NCBI GenBank assembly: GCA_010025475.1
Contig: RGTE01000010.1
Span: 1 to 19,028 of the forward strand
DNA length: 19,028 nucleotides
Source: Verrucomicrobiota bacterium
Lineage (GTDB): Bacteria > Verrucomicrobiota > Verrucomicrobiia > Methylacidiphilales > Verrucolacustridaceae
Direction: 5' to 3'
The stretch's first letter is position 1. The number at the start of each line of letters is the position of its first letter. Of the stretch, positions 6,997 to 14,430 are shown piece after piece. The notes beneath the pieces are model-generated. The model was not told the DNA's origin. It ran no database searches and worked only from the letters and a program-made list of their open reading frames with translations. The position numbers and the translations under genes were made by a program.

Positions 6997-7014
6997 AAAA
7001 ATAAGGATTTCGAT

Positions 7015-7761
7015 TCAGTAACGGACTTTGAGGAGGTAGAGACCCTCGGCGGGAGCGGTGGGTGGGGCGGTGGAGCGGGAGCGGGCGGAGAGAACCTTCT
7101 TGAGATCGGCCACGGAGAGGCGGCCGTGGCCCACCTTGATCAGGGCGCCAACAAGGTTGCGGACCATCCGGTAAAGAAAACCGTCCCCGTCAAAGGTGAT
7201 TTCCAAAACAGATCCGGATTTTCGCGTGATGCGAATGGCACGAAGGCGGCGGACGGTGGAATCGCGTTCATACCCCGGGTTCGACGTAAAGGAAGCGAAG
7301 TCATGTTTGCCGACAAAAAGCCGGGCGGCCTGGCGGACGGCCTTGAGGTCGAGAGGTCGGGGCACGTGCCAAGCCCGACCGATCTCCATGGGATGGAGAA
7401 AGGGAGCATTCACAATCCGGTACAGGTAGGTTTTGCCCCGGGCGGAAAAGCGGGCATGGAATTTCGATTTAGCCGGATGGACGGACACCACCCGCACTCC
7501 GGGAGGAAGATGAAAATTGAGGGCCCGAAGAAGAACGACGGAGGAGTGAGTGGGGGGAAGCTGGACGGAGGCGACCTGGCCGATGGCGTGGACACCACGA
7601 TCGGTGCGACCGGATCCGGCCACATGGAACGGTTTTCCAAAGATTTGCTTTAGAGCGGTTTCGAGGGCGAGTTGAACCGTGGGATGGGGATCCTGCCGCT
7701 GCCACCCGTAGAAATCCTCTCCGCGGTAAGCGAGCGTCAGTTTAAAGTTTTGATGTTTCAC
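7015..7761 (-). CDS. truA: tRNA pseudouridine(38-40) synthase TruA
   Basis: TruA converts uridines 38-40 of the tRNA anticodon stem-loop to pseudouridine. From GTG 7761 the product is 248 aa, normal length. It starts FKLTLAYRGEDFYGWQRQ, contains the catalytic motif GSGRTDRGVHAIGQV with Asp54 as nucleophile, and later family segments ARGKTYLYRIVN, HDFASFTS and DGFLYRMVRNLVGALIKVG. The frame extends upstream to a TTG at 7824, but residues from there (IQTSCVPLAYRPFF) are not family-like and begin beside a hairpin, so GTG 7761 is preferred. It lies 105 bp downstream of the PagL-like gene on the same strand with a hairpin between, so it may have its own promoter. No Shine-Dalgarno is evident. Confidence 0.94.
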   Translation of the reverse strand: MKHQNFKLTLAYRGEDFYGWQRQDPHPTVQLALETALKQIFGKPFHVAGSGRTDRGVHAIGQVASVQLPPTHSSVVLLRALNFHLPPGVRVVSVHPAKSKFHARFSARGKTYLYRIVNAPFLHPMEIGRAWHVPRPLDLKAVRQAARLFVGKHDFASFTSNPGYERDSTVRRLRAIRITRKSGSVLEITFDGDGFLYRMVRNLVGALIKVGHGRLSVADLKKVLSARSRSTAPPTAPAEGLYLLKVRY

Positions 7762-7830
7762 TTGGGCGGAAGATGCGGAAAAAAAGGGACGGTAGGCTAG
7801 AGGGACACAGGAAGTTTGAATCAAAGACCC

Positions 7831-7851
7831 GCCACTTTTTTCAAAAGTGGC
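7831..7851. terminator. Perfect 9-bp hairpin between pagL-like gene and truA (possible terminator)
   Basis: Arms gccactttt (7831-7839) and aaaagtggc (7843-7851) pair perfectly around a 3-base loop. It begins 15 bp past the stop of the pagL-like gene on the minus strand. No strong U-run follows, so it may instead be a dispersed palindromic repeat or an RNA-stabilising hairpin. Confidence 0.5.
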
Positions 7852-7866
7852 GTACCGAGCGGACCT

Positions 7867-8622
7867 TTAGTCGGACCAGATTTTATCGAAAACGTAGGTG
7901 AAACCGACAAAACCGCCGTAGGCGTTGACTCCCTCGTTGCGGGCGGAAGTGTTCGCATTGGAGATATGCTGGAAAGCGCCTTCGATGTTGAAGGTCCAGC
8001 TTTTGTCCAAGAGAAACTTAAGACCGCCTCCGAACTGCGGGGTGAATTCCCAGTTCCCACCGATGGCGTCCTGATTGGACCAGTTGCGGGCGTTCGTATA
8101 GATGATGCCGGCCCCACCCTGGATGTAGGGGACGACAATCCAGTTGGGCTGGACGAAATTGTAGCGGACGAGGCCGGTGATCCCGACCATATAGGTGCCG
8201 AAGCTGGACCAGACGTAGGAGCCGGTGGTTTCCAGAATGGCTTGGAACGACCCACGAAAGGGGTCATCGATTCCGGCTTGAGGGCCCCAACCATCGGGGG
8301 AGTCGAGCACCCAGCCGAGGCGCACGTTGTTTTGCTGGTAGTTGTAGACAGGGACGACTGGACCGATCCCGCTGGGGGAGAACATGACGCCGGTCATGAA
8401 CTCCAGCATGATCCGGTCTTCCACGAAAATATAGGAGGCGAGATCATCCGGATTGGATGCATTGGAGCCCAGGGAAACGGATGGTTTGGTGCCATTTCCC
8501 TGAGCTGAAAGATCTCCATCCCCGGCCTGAGAAACAGTGCAAAATGTTAACAAAACGGTGAGTAAGATCGCAGGAAGGATCAAAACACGAATCAACCTTT
8601 CAAACTTGCCTCCGAGGTGCAT
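7867..8622 (-). CDS. PagL-like lipid A 3-O-deacylase / acyloxyacyl hydrolase family outer-membrane protein
   Basis: PagL-family proteins are outer-membrane beta-barrels that remove an ester-linked acyl chain from lipid A. The 251-aa product has an N-terminal signal peptide (LIRVLILPAILLTVLLTF, cleavage near SQA/GD), alternating amphipathic strands with many aromatic and Gly residues, and a C-terminal FVGFTYVFDKIW strand typical of barrel proteins. The decisive motif is HISNAN (His219, Ser221, Asn222), the family His-x-Ser catalytic pair; Glu230 in RNEGVN stands where many homologues have NPG, and the identity of the third catalytic residue is not certain. The gene starts 9 bp after ruvX and is the last of the rpsU-birA-trpA-ruvX run. 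It implies an LPS-containing outer membrane. Confidence 0.75.
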   Translation of the reverse strand: MHLGGKFERLIRVLILPAILLTVLLTFCTVSQAGDGDLSAQGNGTKPSVSLGSNASNPDDLASYIFVEDRIMLEFMTGVMFSPSGIGPVVPVYNYQQNNVRLGWVLDSPDGWGPQAGIDDPFRGSFQAILETTGSYVWSSFGTYMVGITGLVRYNFVQPNWIVVPYIQGGAGIIYTNARNWSNQDAIGGNWEFTPQFGGGLKFLLDKSWTFNIEGAFQHISNANTSARNEGVNAYGGFVGFTYVFDKIWSD

Positions 8623-8631
8623 TGAATTTGA

Positions 8632-9054
8632 CTAGGGAGAGAGGTGATTTCGGTCAAGGAATTGTTGAAGAATTAATGAAGCGGAAGCGCTGTCGATTTT
8701 TTTTCGCAACTCTTTCTGATTCAAGCCTATTTGGGATAGATCCCGGGAAGCTTGGGCCGTGGTTAGGCGCTCGTCCTGGGCAAGAATTTTGGCGGAGAGT
8801 TGTGGCTGGATTTGGGAAATGAAATCCCTGACCTTTTCGGCCGAAGGGCCGTAGGTGCCGTCCATATTGCGGGGAAGACCCACCACGATGATTTTGATCC
8901 CGTGGGATTGGACGAGTTCCTCGAGCTTGGCAATCACCTCCGGGATTCCGGTGTTTTCCAGGAAGGGCAGAGGGGAGGCTAAGGTTCCGGTGGGGTCGGA
9001 GAGAGCGAGGCCAATCCGGCGAGTACCGAAGTCGATGCCGAGGGTCCGGCTCAC
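8632..9054 (-). CDS. ruvX: Putative pre-16S rRNA nuclease / Holliday junction resolvase-like YqgF (RuvX)
   Basis: RuvX/YqgF is an RNase H-fold nuclease implicated in 16S rRNA 5'-end maturation and annotated as a Holliday-junction resolvase. The 140-aa product fits the family length. Motifs: LGIDFGTRRIGLALSD (first acidic site), IIVVGLPRNMDGTYGP, QDERLTTAQA and DSASASLILQQFLD, which supply the remaining acidic residues. The start is GTG 9054, overlapping the trpA stop as GTGA (9051-9054), so translation is likely coupled to trpA. It sits within a tight minus-strand run. Confidence 0.93.
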   Translation of the reverse strand: MSRTLGIDFGTRRIGLALSDPTGTLASPLPFLENTGIPEVIAKLEELVQSHGIKIIVVGLPRNMDGTYGPSAEKVRDFISQIQPQLSAKILAQDERLTTAQASRDLSQIGLNQKELRKKIDSASASLILQQFLDRNHLSP

Positions 9055-9854
9055 GCCGCGTGGACGGCCGTAGCGATGGGCCGGAGAAAGGAGCCAACCT
9101 CCGAGGCAAGTTTCGGATTCCGTCCAATTTTGCCGATGCGGTCGACGATCGCGCTGCCCACGACCACGCCGTCGGCCAGTTTGGCCACTTGTTCGGCCTG
9201 TTCCGGGTTTGAGATGCCAAAACCGACGCAGATCGGAAGGGCCGTGTTTTTCTGCAGAAGGGCAACCCGATCCGAGAGGGTGGCGGGCAGATTTTTCTGC
9301 ATTCCGGTGACCCCCTCGCGGGAGACGTAGTAGACAAACCCGGAAGCGCGCGTGGTGATTTCCTTCAGACGGTTTTCCGGCGTGGTGGGAGCGATGAGAA
9401 CGATCCGGCGAAGATGATCGGAGGGGGGGAGGTCCCGGGCGGCTTCCTCCGGGGGAAGGTCGAGGAGGAGAAGGCCGTCGGCGCCAGCCTGGGCGGCGTC
9501 CTTTTCAAACTTTTCCCGGCCATAGGCGAAGACGGGGTTGTAGTAGGTGAAAAGAACCAGGGGAATTTCACACTTTTCCTTCCGCAACCGGGTAACCAGT
9601 TGGAGAACCTTGGGCAAGGTCGTGCCGGAATCGAGGGCCCGCTGGCAACCCAGTTGGTTGACGATGCCGTCGGCCAGCGGATCGGAGAAGGGGACGCCCA
9701 ATTCGACGAGATCGGCCCCCGCATCCGCGAGGGCGGGAACCAGTTGGGCGGTCGACTCCAGGTCAGGATCGCCGGCGACCAAATAGGCGACTAGGGCCTT
9801 GCGCTTTTTCGCGCGAAGACCGGCAAAGAGGCGGTCGATCCGGTTGTCGCTCAT
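9051..9854 (-). CDS. trpA: Tryptophan synthase alpha subunit
   Basis: TrpA cleaves indole-3-glycerol phosphate to indole and glyceraldehyde-3-phosphate and channels indole to TrpB. The product is 267 aa from ATG 9854, standard length. VAYLVAGDPD, then LVELGVPFSDPLADG with catalytic Glu51 and Asp62 (equivalent to Glu49/Asp60 in the enteric enzyme), FTYYNPVFAYG, YYVSREGVTG and VCVGFGIS-like PICVGFGISNPEQ are all present. A longer frame to 9920 overlaps birA and is not family-like. There is no trpB or other trp gene in the window; trpA lies 34 bp after birA and overlaps ruvX by 4 nt, so it is expressed with unrelated housekeeping genes. Confidence 0.96.
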   Translation of the reverse strand: MSDNRIDRLFAGLRAKKRKALVAYLVAGDPDLESTAQLVPALADAGADLVELGVPFSDPLADGIVNQLGCQRALDSGTTLPKVLQLVTRLRKEKCEIPLVLFTYYNPVFAYGREKFEKDAAQAGADGLLLLDLPPEEAARDLPPSDHLRRIVLIAPTTPENRLKEITTRASGFVYYVSREGVTGMQKNLPATLSDRVALLQKNTALPICVGFGISNPEQAEQVAKLADGVVVGSAIVDRIGKIGRNPKLASEVGSFLRPIATAVHAA

Positions 9855-9888
9855 GGGGTCTCTGATTTTGCCCAAACGGCAACCGGGT

Positions 9889-10587
9889 TCACGCGGGAAA
9901 ATCAACTTCAGCGGAGGCAAACACCCGGGTGGATCCGTCAGCCAGCCGGAGATGAAGATGACCCGCTTCGTCCACCCTTTCGGCCAGACCTTGAAGCTTC
10001 TCCTCTCCGGAACAAATCTGCACCGCGCGACCCGCCTGTCCCCAGTAAGCTCGGAAATCTTCCAAAATCTCGGACGGAGTCTGGGTCAGCCGACGGGTGA
10101 GGGAGTCAAGAAAAGCCGCCATCATCTGGGCTCGGGGAACGGACTGGCCCGAGGCCTGGCGAAGAGAGACCGCGATGGTTTTTAGATCGTGGCGAAAATC
10201 GCCGGCTTGCTGGCAGAGATTGAGGCCAAGTCCGAGAATCGCAAGGGGGAGTCGGCCCGGCCGGGCCACGGTTTCGACCAAAAGGCCGGCGAGCTTGCGA
10301 TTTTTATGCAAAAGATCGTTGGGCCATTTCAGGGTGGTTTCGCAGCCGGTCAGGGCACGGACGGCATCGGCGGCGGCCAAGGAGCCGAGGATGGAGAGAA
10401 TCGGCAGTTGGTGAGCCTCTGGTTCCAGCACAACCGAACACCAGAGGCCCAAGGGGCGATCGGAAACCCAGCCGTGTCCTTGGCGGCCGCGCCCGGCAGA
10501 CTGGATCTCGGCAGCCCAGGCGGAAGGGATGTCCTTCGATTGGCGGGCGAGATCCTGGGTGGAACTCGCCGAAGGGACCACATGCAC
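9889..10587 (-). CDS. birA: Biotin-[acetyl-CoA-carboxylase] ligase, catalytic-only type
   Basis: This enzyme adenylates biotin and attaches it to the carboxyl carrier protein of acetyl-CoA carboxylase. From GTG 10587 the product is 232 aa. Motifs: ASSTQD near the N-terminus, biotinyl-AMP loop SAGRGRQGHGW (30-40), KWPNDLL with Lys87, and KLAGLLVE followed by GLGLNL. There is no N-terminal helix-turn-helix, so it is a class without the repressor domain. The start is uncertain: family-like sequence (FDASLVDTLLPPQNPFLGH) continues in frame upstream to about 10650, and the frame stays open into rpsU, yet contains no ATG, GTG or TTG before 10587. Either GTG 10587 is used and the upstream match is fortuitous, or a rare start (CTG, ATT or ACG) is used. 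rpsU lies just upstream on the same strand. Confidence 0.9.
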   Translation of the reverse strand: MHVVPSASSTQDLARQSKDIPSAWAAEIQSAGRGRQGHGWVSDRPLGLWCSVVLEPEAHQLPILSILGSLAAADAVRALTGCETTLKWPNDLLHKNRKLAGLLVETVARPGRLPLAILGLGLNLCQQAGDFRHDLKTIAVSLRQASGQSVPRAQMMAAFLDSLTRRLTQTPSEILEDFRAYWGQAGRAVQICSGEEKLQGLAERVDEAGHLHLRLADGSTRVFASAEVDFPA

Positions 10588-10678
10588 ATGGCCAAGGAAA
10601 GGATTTTGCGGAGGGAGCAGGGTGTCGACGAGGGAGGCGTCGAAGGGGTCGGGAGAAACGGCCCGGGGAGATCTGGTC

Positions 10679-10867
10679 TTAGAGGGAGAAATTGCCGTAA
10701 AAGTTGATTTTGGGCTCTTTCATCTTCCGGCGGCGCTTGACGCTGGGCTTCTCGTAGGAGCGGCGGGCGCGGACATCGCGAAGGATGCCTTCGCGATCGA
10801 GCTTCTTTTTCAAACGGCGAAGGGCTTTGTCGACCGATTCGCCGCGCTTGAGCCTGATTTCAACCAT
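10679..10867 (-). CDS. rpsU: 30S ribosomal protein S21
   Basis: S21 is a small basic protein of the 30S platform that helps mRNA selection. The 62-aa product has the family start MVEIRLKRGESVDKALRRLK, then DREGILRDVRARRSYEKPS and a Lys/Arg-rich RRRKMKEPK segment; length is normal. The ATG at 10867 lies in a short palindrome (caaccatggttg) and an AGGA is about 10 nt upstream. It is the first gene of the minus-strand run with birA, trpA, ruvX and the PagL-like gene, and diverges from dnaE across 192 bp. Confidence 0.95.
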   Translation of the reverse strand: MVEIRLKRGESVDKALRRLKKKLDREGILRDVRARRSYEKPSVKRRRKMKEPKINFYGNFSL

Positions 10868-11059
10868 GGTTGGAAATCCTATCGAAAAAGACGGAGGCGG
10901 GGAAGGGTGTATTTTGGATAGGGATCAAGAGGAAGATTCAGGGGAGGTTATAGCCTCAGCCGTCTGGCGCATGAGTTTTTAGGAATTTCTGCCAATGCTT
11001 GCGGAAAAGTGAGGTTTTTCACTGGCTAAGCCCTTGAAGGAGATCAAATTCATCCTTCT
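10868..11059. promoter_or_regulatory. Divergent rpsU / dnaE intergenic region
   Basis: This 192-bp spacer must hold promoters for both the rpsU run (minus) and dnaE (plus). I see an AT-rich imperfect palindrome gaggttatagcctc near 10945-10958 and a short inverted repeat agtga...tcact near 11010-11025, but no convincing -35/-10 pair on either strand. An aaggaga tract at 11037-11043 is 16 nt before the dnaE GTG, rather far for a ribosome-binding site. Confidence 0.5.
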
Positions 11060-13087
11060 GTGGCGAAGTCTTTTGTCCATTTGCACTGCCATTCGGAGTA
11101 TTCCCTGTTGGACGGGGCCTGCCGGATTCCGGATCTGGTGGAGCGGGCGAAGGAACTGGGACAGCCGGCGCTGGCGCTGACCGATCATGGCAACCTGTAC
11201 GGGGCCATTGAGTTCTATCAGGCGGCGAACAAGGCGGGGGTGAAGCCGATCGTCGGTTGCGAGGTGTACATGGCTCCCGGGGACCGGTTTGAGAAAAAAT
11301 CCACCACCGGAGGGAAGGATGCGAACTACCACTTCCTGCTGCTGGCGCGGAATCTGGAAGGCTACCGAAACCTCATCCACCTGGTGACGGCCGCGCATCT
11401 GGAAAGCGTCTATTACAAACCAAGAATCGATCATGCCCTGCTTGCCAAGCATGCCGGGGGCCTGATTGGAACCAGCGCCTGTTTGAAGGGGGAGGTGGCC
11501 GCGGCCTTTTTGGATGGCCGCGAAGCGGATGCCCAACGGATCCTCGGAGAATACCGGGAGATTCTGGGGCCGGAAAATTTCTTTTTGGAGATCCACAACC
11601 ACGGCCTCCCGGAAGAGGAGAAGGTGCGGGCTTTTTACCGCCGGCTCGGCAAGGAAACCAAGACGCCCCTGGTGGCGGCCAACGATGTCCATTATGTCCG
11701 CCGGGACAATGCGATCACCCAGGAGATCCTGGTGTGCATTTCCACGAACAGCCGGATGAACGATCCGGAACGGAAAATGAAGTCGTACGGGCCGGAGTTT
11801 TACCTCAAGTCGGCCGAGGAGATGGAGACGCTCTTCGCCGATTTTCCGGACGCCCTCGAGAGTTCGGTGGCCATCGGGGAGCGATGCGAACTGCAGCTCG
11901 ACCTGGGGGGCAACAAGTTCCCGGCCTTCCCGGTGCCCAGCGGCCTGACGCGGGAGCAATATTTCCGGAGGCTGTGCCAGGAAGGACTGCGCAAGAGGTA
12001 TGGGGAAAGGGCGGGGACCGACAAGGAACTCCGGGAGCGGCTGGAGTTCGAGATGGGGGTGATCGAGAAGACCGGATTCGTGAGTTACTTCCTGATCGTC
12101 TGGGACTTCATCGACTACGCCAAGCGGCAGGGAATCCCGGTGGGACCGGGCCGCGGCAGTGCGGCGGGGAGCCTGGTTTCCTACGTGCTGGGCATCACCG
12201 ATCTCTGCCCGCTGCGGTATGGTTTGTTGTTTGAGCGGTTTTTAAACCCGGAGCGAATTTCCCCGCCGGATATCGACATGGATTTTTGTCCGGATCGGCG
12301 GGAGGAGGTGATCCGTTATGTCCGCAACAAGTACGGGGAGCGGGCGGTGGCGCAGATCATCACCTTCGGAACGATGGGGGCGAAGATGGCGGTACGGGAT
12401 GTGGGGCGGGTCATGGGCATGAGTTTCGGGGAGACCTCGCGGATCGCGGATCTGATCCCCAAGGTGCCGGGGGCAAAATTGTCGGACGCGCTCAAACAGG
12501 TTCCCGAATTCAAGCGAATGGCGGAGGAGGAGGCGGTGAAGCCGGTGATCCAGTCCGCCCTCCAGCTGGAGGGGATGGTGCGGCAGAGCGGGACCCATGC
12601 CGCAGGCGTGGTGATCGCCGATCGCGACCTGACCGATTACCTTCCGCTGACGCGGGACGACACCGGGGCGGTGATGACGCAGTTCTCCATGAACGAAGTG
12701 GGGGATATCGGTTTATTGAAGATGGATTTCCTCGGATTAAAGACCCTGACGGTGATCCAAGACTGCCTCCGCCTGGTGGAGGAGACCACCGGCAAGAAGA
12801 TGAAGCCGGAGGAGATCCCGCTGGATGACAAAAAAACCTACGAGTTGCTGAACCGGGCCGAAAACATCGGAGTCTTCCAGGTGGAGTCCCCGGGCATGCG
12901 GCGAACCTGCGCGATCTTTGACCTGAAAGGCATCGAGGACCTGATCGCGCTGATCGCCCTGTATCGGCCCGGCCCAATGGATCTCATCGACGAGTATGTG
13001 AAGCGTTGCGGCGCGCGATGGGAAAGAAAAAACCCGAAGAGATGGCCAAGCAGCGGGAGACCTTCGTGCAGGGCTGCGCCCAGGTGA
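11060..13087 (+). CDS. dnaE: DNA polymerase III alpha subunit, N-terminal piece (gene broken)
   Basis: DnaE is the replicative polymerase catalytic subunit. From GTG 11060 the frame encodes the PHP domain (FVHLHCHSEYSLLDGA, residues 5-20, and ALTDHGNLYG), then the polymerase core: GPGRGSAAGSLVSYVLGIT, the acidic motif PDIDMDFCPDRR (from residue 403), SGTHAAGVVIA, and KMDFLGLKTLTVIQD, covering the catalytic aspartates. It runs correctly through IALYRPGPMDLIDEYVKR (about residue 649). After 13005 the frame becomes unrelated (CGARWERKNP...) and stops at 13087. The normal continuation, roughly 48 residues that include the conserved YGVMVYQEQVMQ region of other DnaE proteins, is absent, and the rest resumes in another frame. 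As written, no functional polymerase can be made from this copy. Confidence 0.93.
   Translation: MAKSFVHLHCHSEYSLLDGACRIPDLVERAKELGQPALALTDHGNLYGAIEFYQAANKAGVKPIVGCEVYMAPGDRFEKKSTTGGKDANYHFLLLARNLEGYRNLIHLVTAAHLESVYYKPRIDHALLAKHAGGLIGTSACLKGEVAAAFLDGREADAQRILGEYREILGPENFFLEIHNHGLPEEEKVRAFYRRLGKETKTPLVAANDVHYVRRDNAITQEILVCISTNSRMNDPERKMKSYGPEFYLKSAEEMETLFADFPDALESSVAIGERCELQLDLGGNKFPAFPVPSGLTREQYFRRLCQEGLRKRYGERAGTDKELRERLEFEMGVIEKTGFVSYFLIVWDFIDYAKRQGIPVGPGRGSAAGSLVSYVLGITDLCPLRYGLLFERFLNPERISPPDIDMDFCPDRREEVIRYVRNKYGERAVAQIITFGTMGAKMAVRDVGRVMGMSFGETSRIADLIPKVPGAKLSDALKQVPEFKRMAEEEAVKPVIQSALQLEGMVRQSGTHAAGVVIADRDLTDYLPLTRDDTGAVMTQFSMNEVGDIGLLKMDFLGLKTLTVIQDCLRLVEETTGKKMKPEEIPLDDKKTYELLNRAENIGVFQVESPGMRRTCAIFDLKGIEDLIALIALYRPGPMDLIDEYVKRCGARWERKNPKRWPSSGRPSCRAAPR
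13001..13010 (+). other. Deletion/frameshift junction in dnaE
   Basis: Frame one reads gtg aag cg up to 13005; frame two reads ttg cgg cgc from 13006. Comparison with the conserved order of DnaE proteins implies loss of 3n+1 bases, about 145, between Lys-Arg and Leu-Arg-Arg-Ala-Met. The length is estimated from memory of E. coli-type DnaE spacing. Confidence 0.85.
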
Positions 13088-14430
13088 ATCAGATTCCCCG
13101 TTCCCAGGCGTTGCGGATCTTTGATTTGCTCGAAAAGTTTGCCGGCTACGGGTTCAACAAGAGTCACAGCGCGGCCTATGCGGTGGTGGCCTGCCAGACC
13201 GCGTATCTCAAGGCGAACCATCCAACGGAGTACATGGCTTCCCTGTTGTCCCACGAGCTGGACAACACCGACAAAATCGCCCTGTTCACGGCGGAGGCCC
13301 AGCGCATGGGTATCCAGATCCTGCCGCCGGACGTGAACACCAGCGCAAAACGATTTACGGTTCGTCCCGGGAAAATTCTCTTCGGCTTGGGGGCGGTGAA
13401 GAACGTGGGCGAGGCTTGCGTGGATGCGCTGATCGAGGCGCGGAAAAGCGGCGGGCCGTTCCGTTCGATTGAGGATTTCTGCGCCCGGGTGGAGTACAAG
13501 GCCATCAACAAGAAGGCAATGGAGAGTCTAATCCGGTGCGGGGCGTTCGATTCCCTTTCCCCCAACCGCGCCTGGCTCGCCTCCAAGCTGGACGCCGCGC
13601 TGGGGTCGGCCGCTTCCGTGGCGCGGGACAAGGAGCGGGGCCAGGGGACGCTGTTCGGATTGGAGGAGGTGGTGCAGCCCCAAGCCAAGCCGGGCGCGGA
13701 AAAAGCCCCGGACAATTTCGAAGATTGGCCCAAGCGGGAAAAACTTACCGCCGAGAAGGAGCTGCTCGGTTTTTATGTGACCGGGCACCCGGCGGATGAA
13801 TACGAGGCGGACCTGCGGGCTTTCCGCACGGTGAACTTGGGCGAGCCGGAGGAGATGCAGACCGGCACCGCGGTGCGGATGGCCGGGGTGGTGACGGCGG
13901 TGGAGGTGCGGCTGACCCAGAAGGACAAGCGGCCCTACGCGCGGACCATCTTGGAGGACAAGACAGGACGGATGGAGGTGATGATTTTTCCTGATCTCTA
14001 CCGGGAGTCGGGGACTTTTCTCAAAGTGGGCACCCCGTTAGTCGTGGGGGGTTCGGTCGACACCGATGCGGAGGAGCGGGTGCGGTTGCGGACTTCGGAG
14101 TGTGTGACCCTGGACAGTGCGGTGGCGAAATGGGTGACGCATATCCATCTGGTGCCGACCCGGGAGCAACTGGCGGGGGAGACGATGGCCAGGGTCAAGG
14201 AAGTGGTGGCTGCCCAGACCGGGGAAGTGCCGATCCGGCTGGAGGTGGAAGCGGAAGGGAAAAAAGTTCTTCTTGAGGCCGGATCCCAGATGCGGCTTCG
14301 ACCGAATCTTTCCGCGATAGGCAAGTTGCGGGCTTTGTTGGGGTCGGACCGGGTGAAGCTGGCGGTGCGCGAGATGGAGTTGCCGAAGCCGAGGTGGCAG
14401 ACCCGCCGGGCGCAGGCGATGGCGGCTTAA
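13006..14430 (+). CDS. dnaE: DNA polymerase III alpha subunit, C-terminal piece (gene broken)
   Basis: The second frame picks up exactly at LRRAMGKKKPEEMAKQRE, the standard DnaE segment that follows the missing region. It contains FAGYGFNKSHSAAYA, SLLSHELDNTDKIALF, the helix-hairpin-helix/finger region (FGLGAVKNVGE, INKKAMESLI), LLGFYVTGHP and an OB-fold region (VRMAGVVTAVEVRLTQKDKR). The coordinates start at the first base after the junction (13006); the first ATG in frame is 13018, giving 470 aa if translated alone. Joined with the N-terminal piece and about 145 missing bases, the gene would encode about 1171 aa, the usual size. The stop TAA (14428-14430) overlaps the stop of the convergent LOG-family gene. 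Confidence 0.92.
   Translation: MRRAMGKKKPEEMAKQRETFVQGCAQVNQIPRSQALRIFDLLEKFAGYGFNKSHSAAYAVVACQTAYLKANHPTEYMASLLSHELDNTDKIALFTAEAQRMGIQILPPDVNTSAKRFTVRPGKILFGLGAVKNVGEACVDALIEARKSGGPFRSIEDFCARVEYKAINKKAMESLIRCGAFDSLSPNRAWLASKLDAALGSAASVARDKERGQGTLFGLEEVVQPQAKPGAEKAPDNFEDWPKREKLTAEKELLGFYVTGHPADEYEADLRAFRTVNLGEPEEMQTGTAVRMAGVVTAVEVRLTQKDKRPYARTILEDKTGRMEVMIFPDLYRESGTFLKVGTPLVVGGSVDTDAEERVRLRTSECVTLDSAVAKWVTHIHLVPTREQLAGETMARVKEVVAAQTGEVPIRLEVEAEGKKVLLEAGSQMRLRPNLSAIGKLRALLGSDRVKLAVREMELPKPRWQTRRAQAMAA

Noticed and set aside
10868..11059. Riboswitch or tRNA in the rpsU/dnaE spacer
   Set aside because: Only short imperfect inverted repeats are visible; no cloverleaf or known riboswitch core is recognisable.
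13006..13087. Split intein or programmed frameshift explaining the two dnaE pieces
   Set aside because: No intein motifs are present, and the conserved region is absent rather than interrupted; a frameshift could not recover the missing residues.
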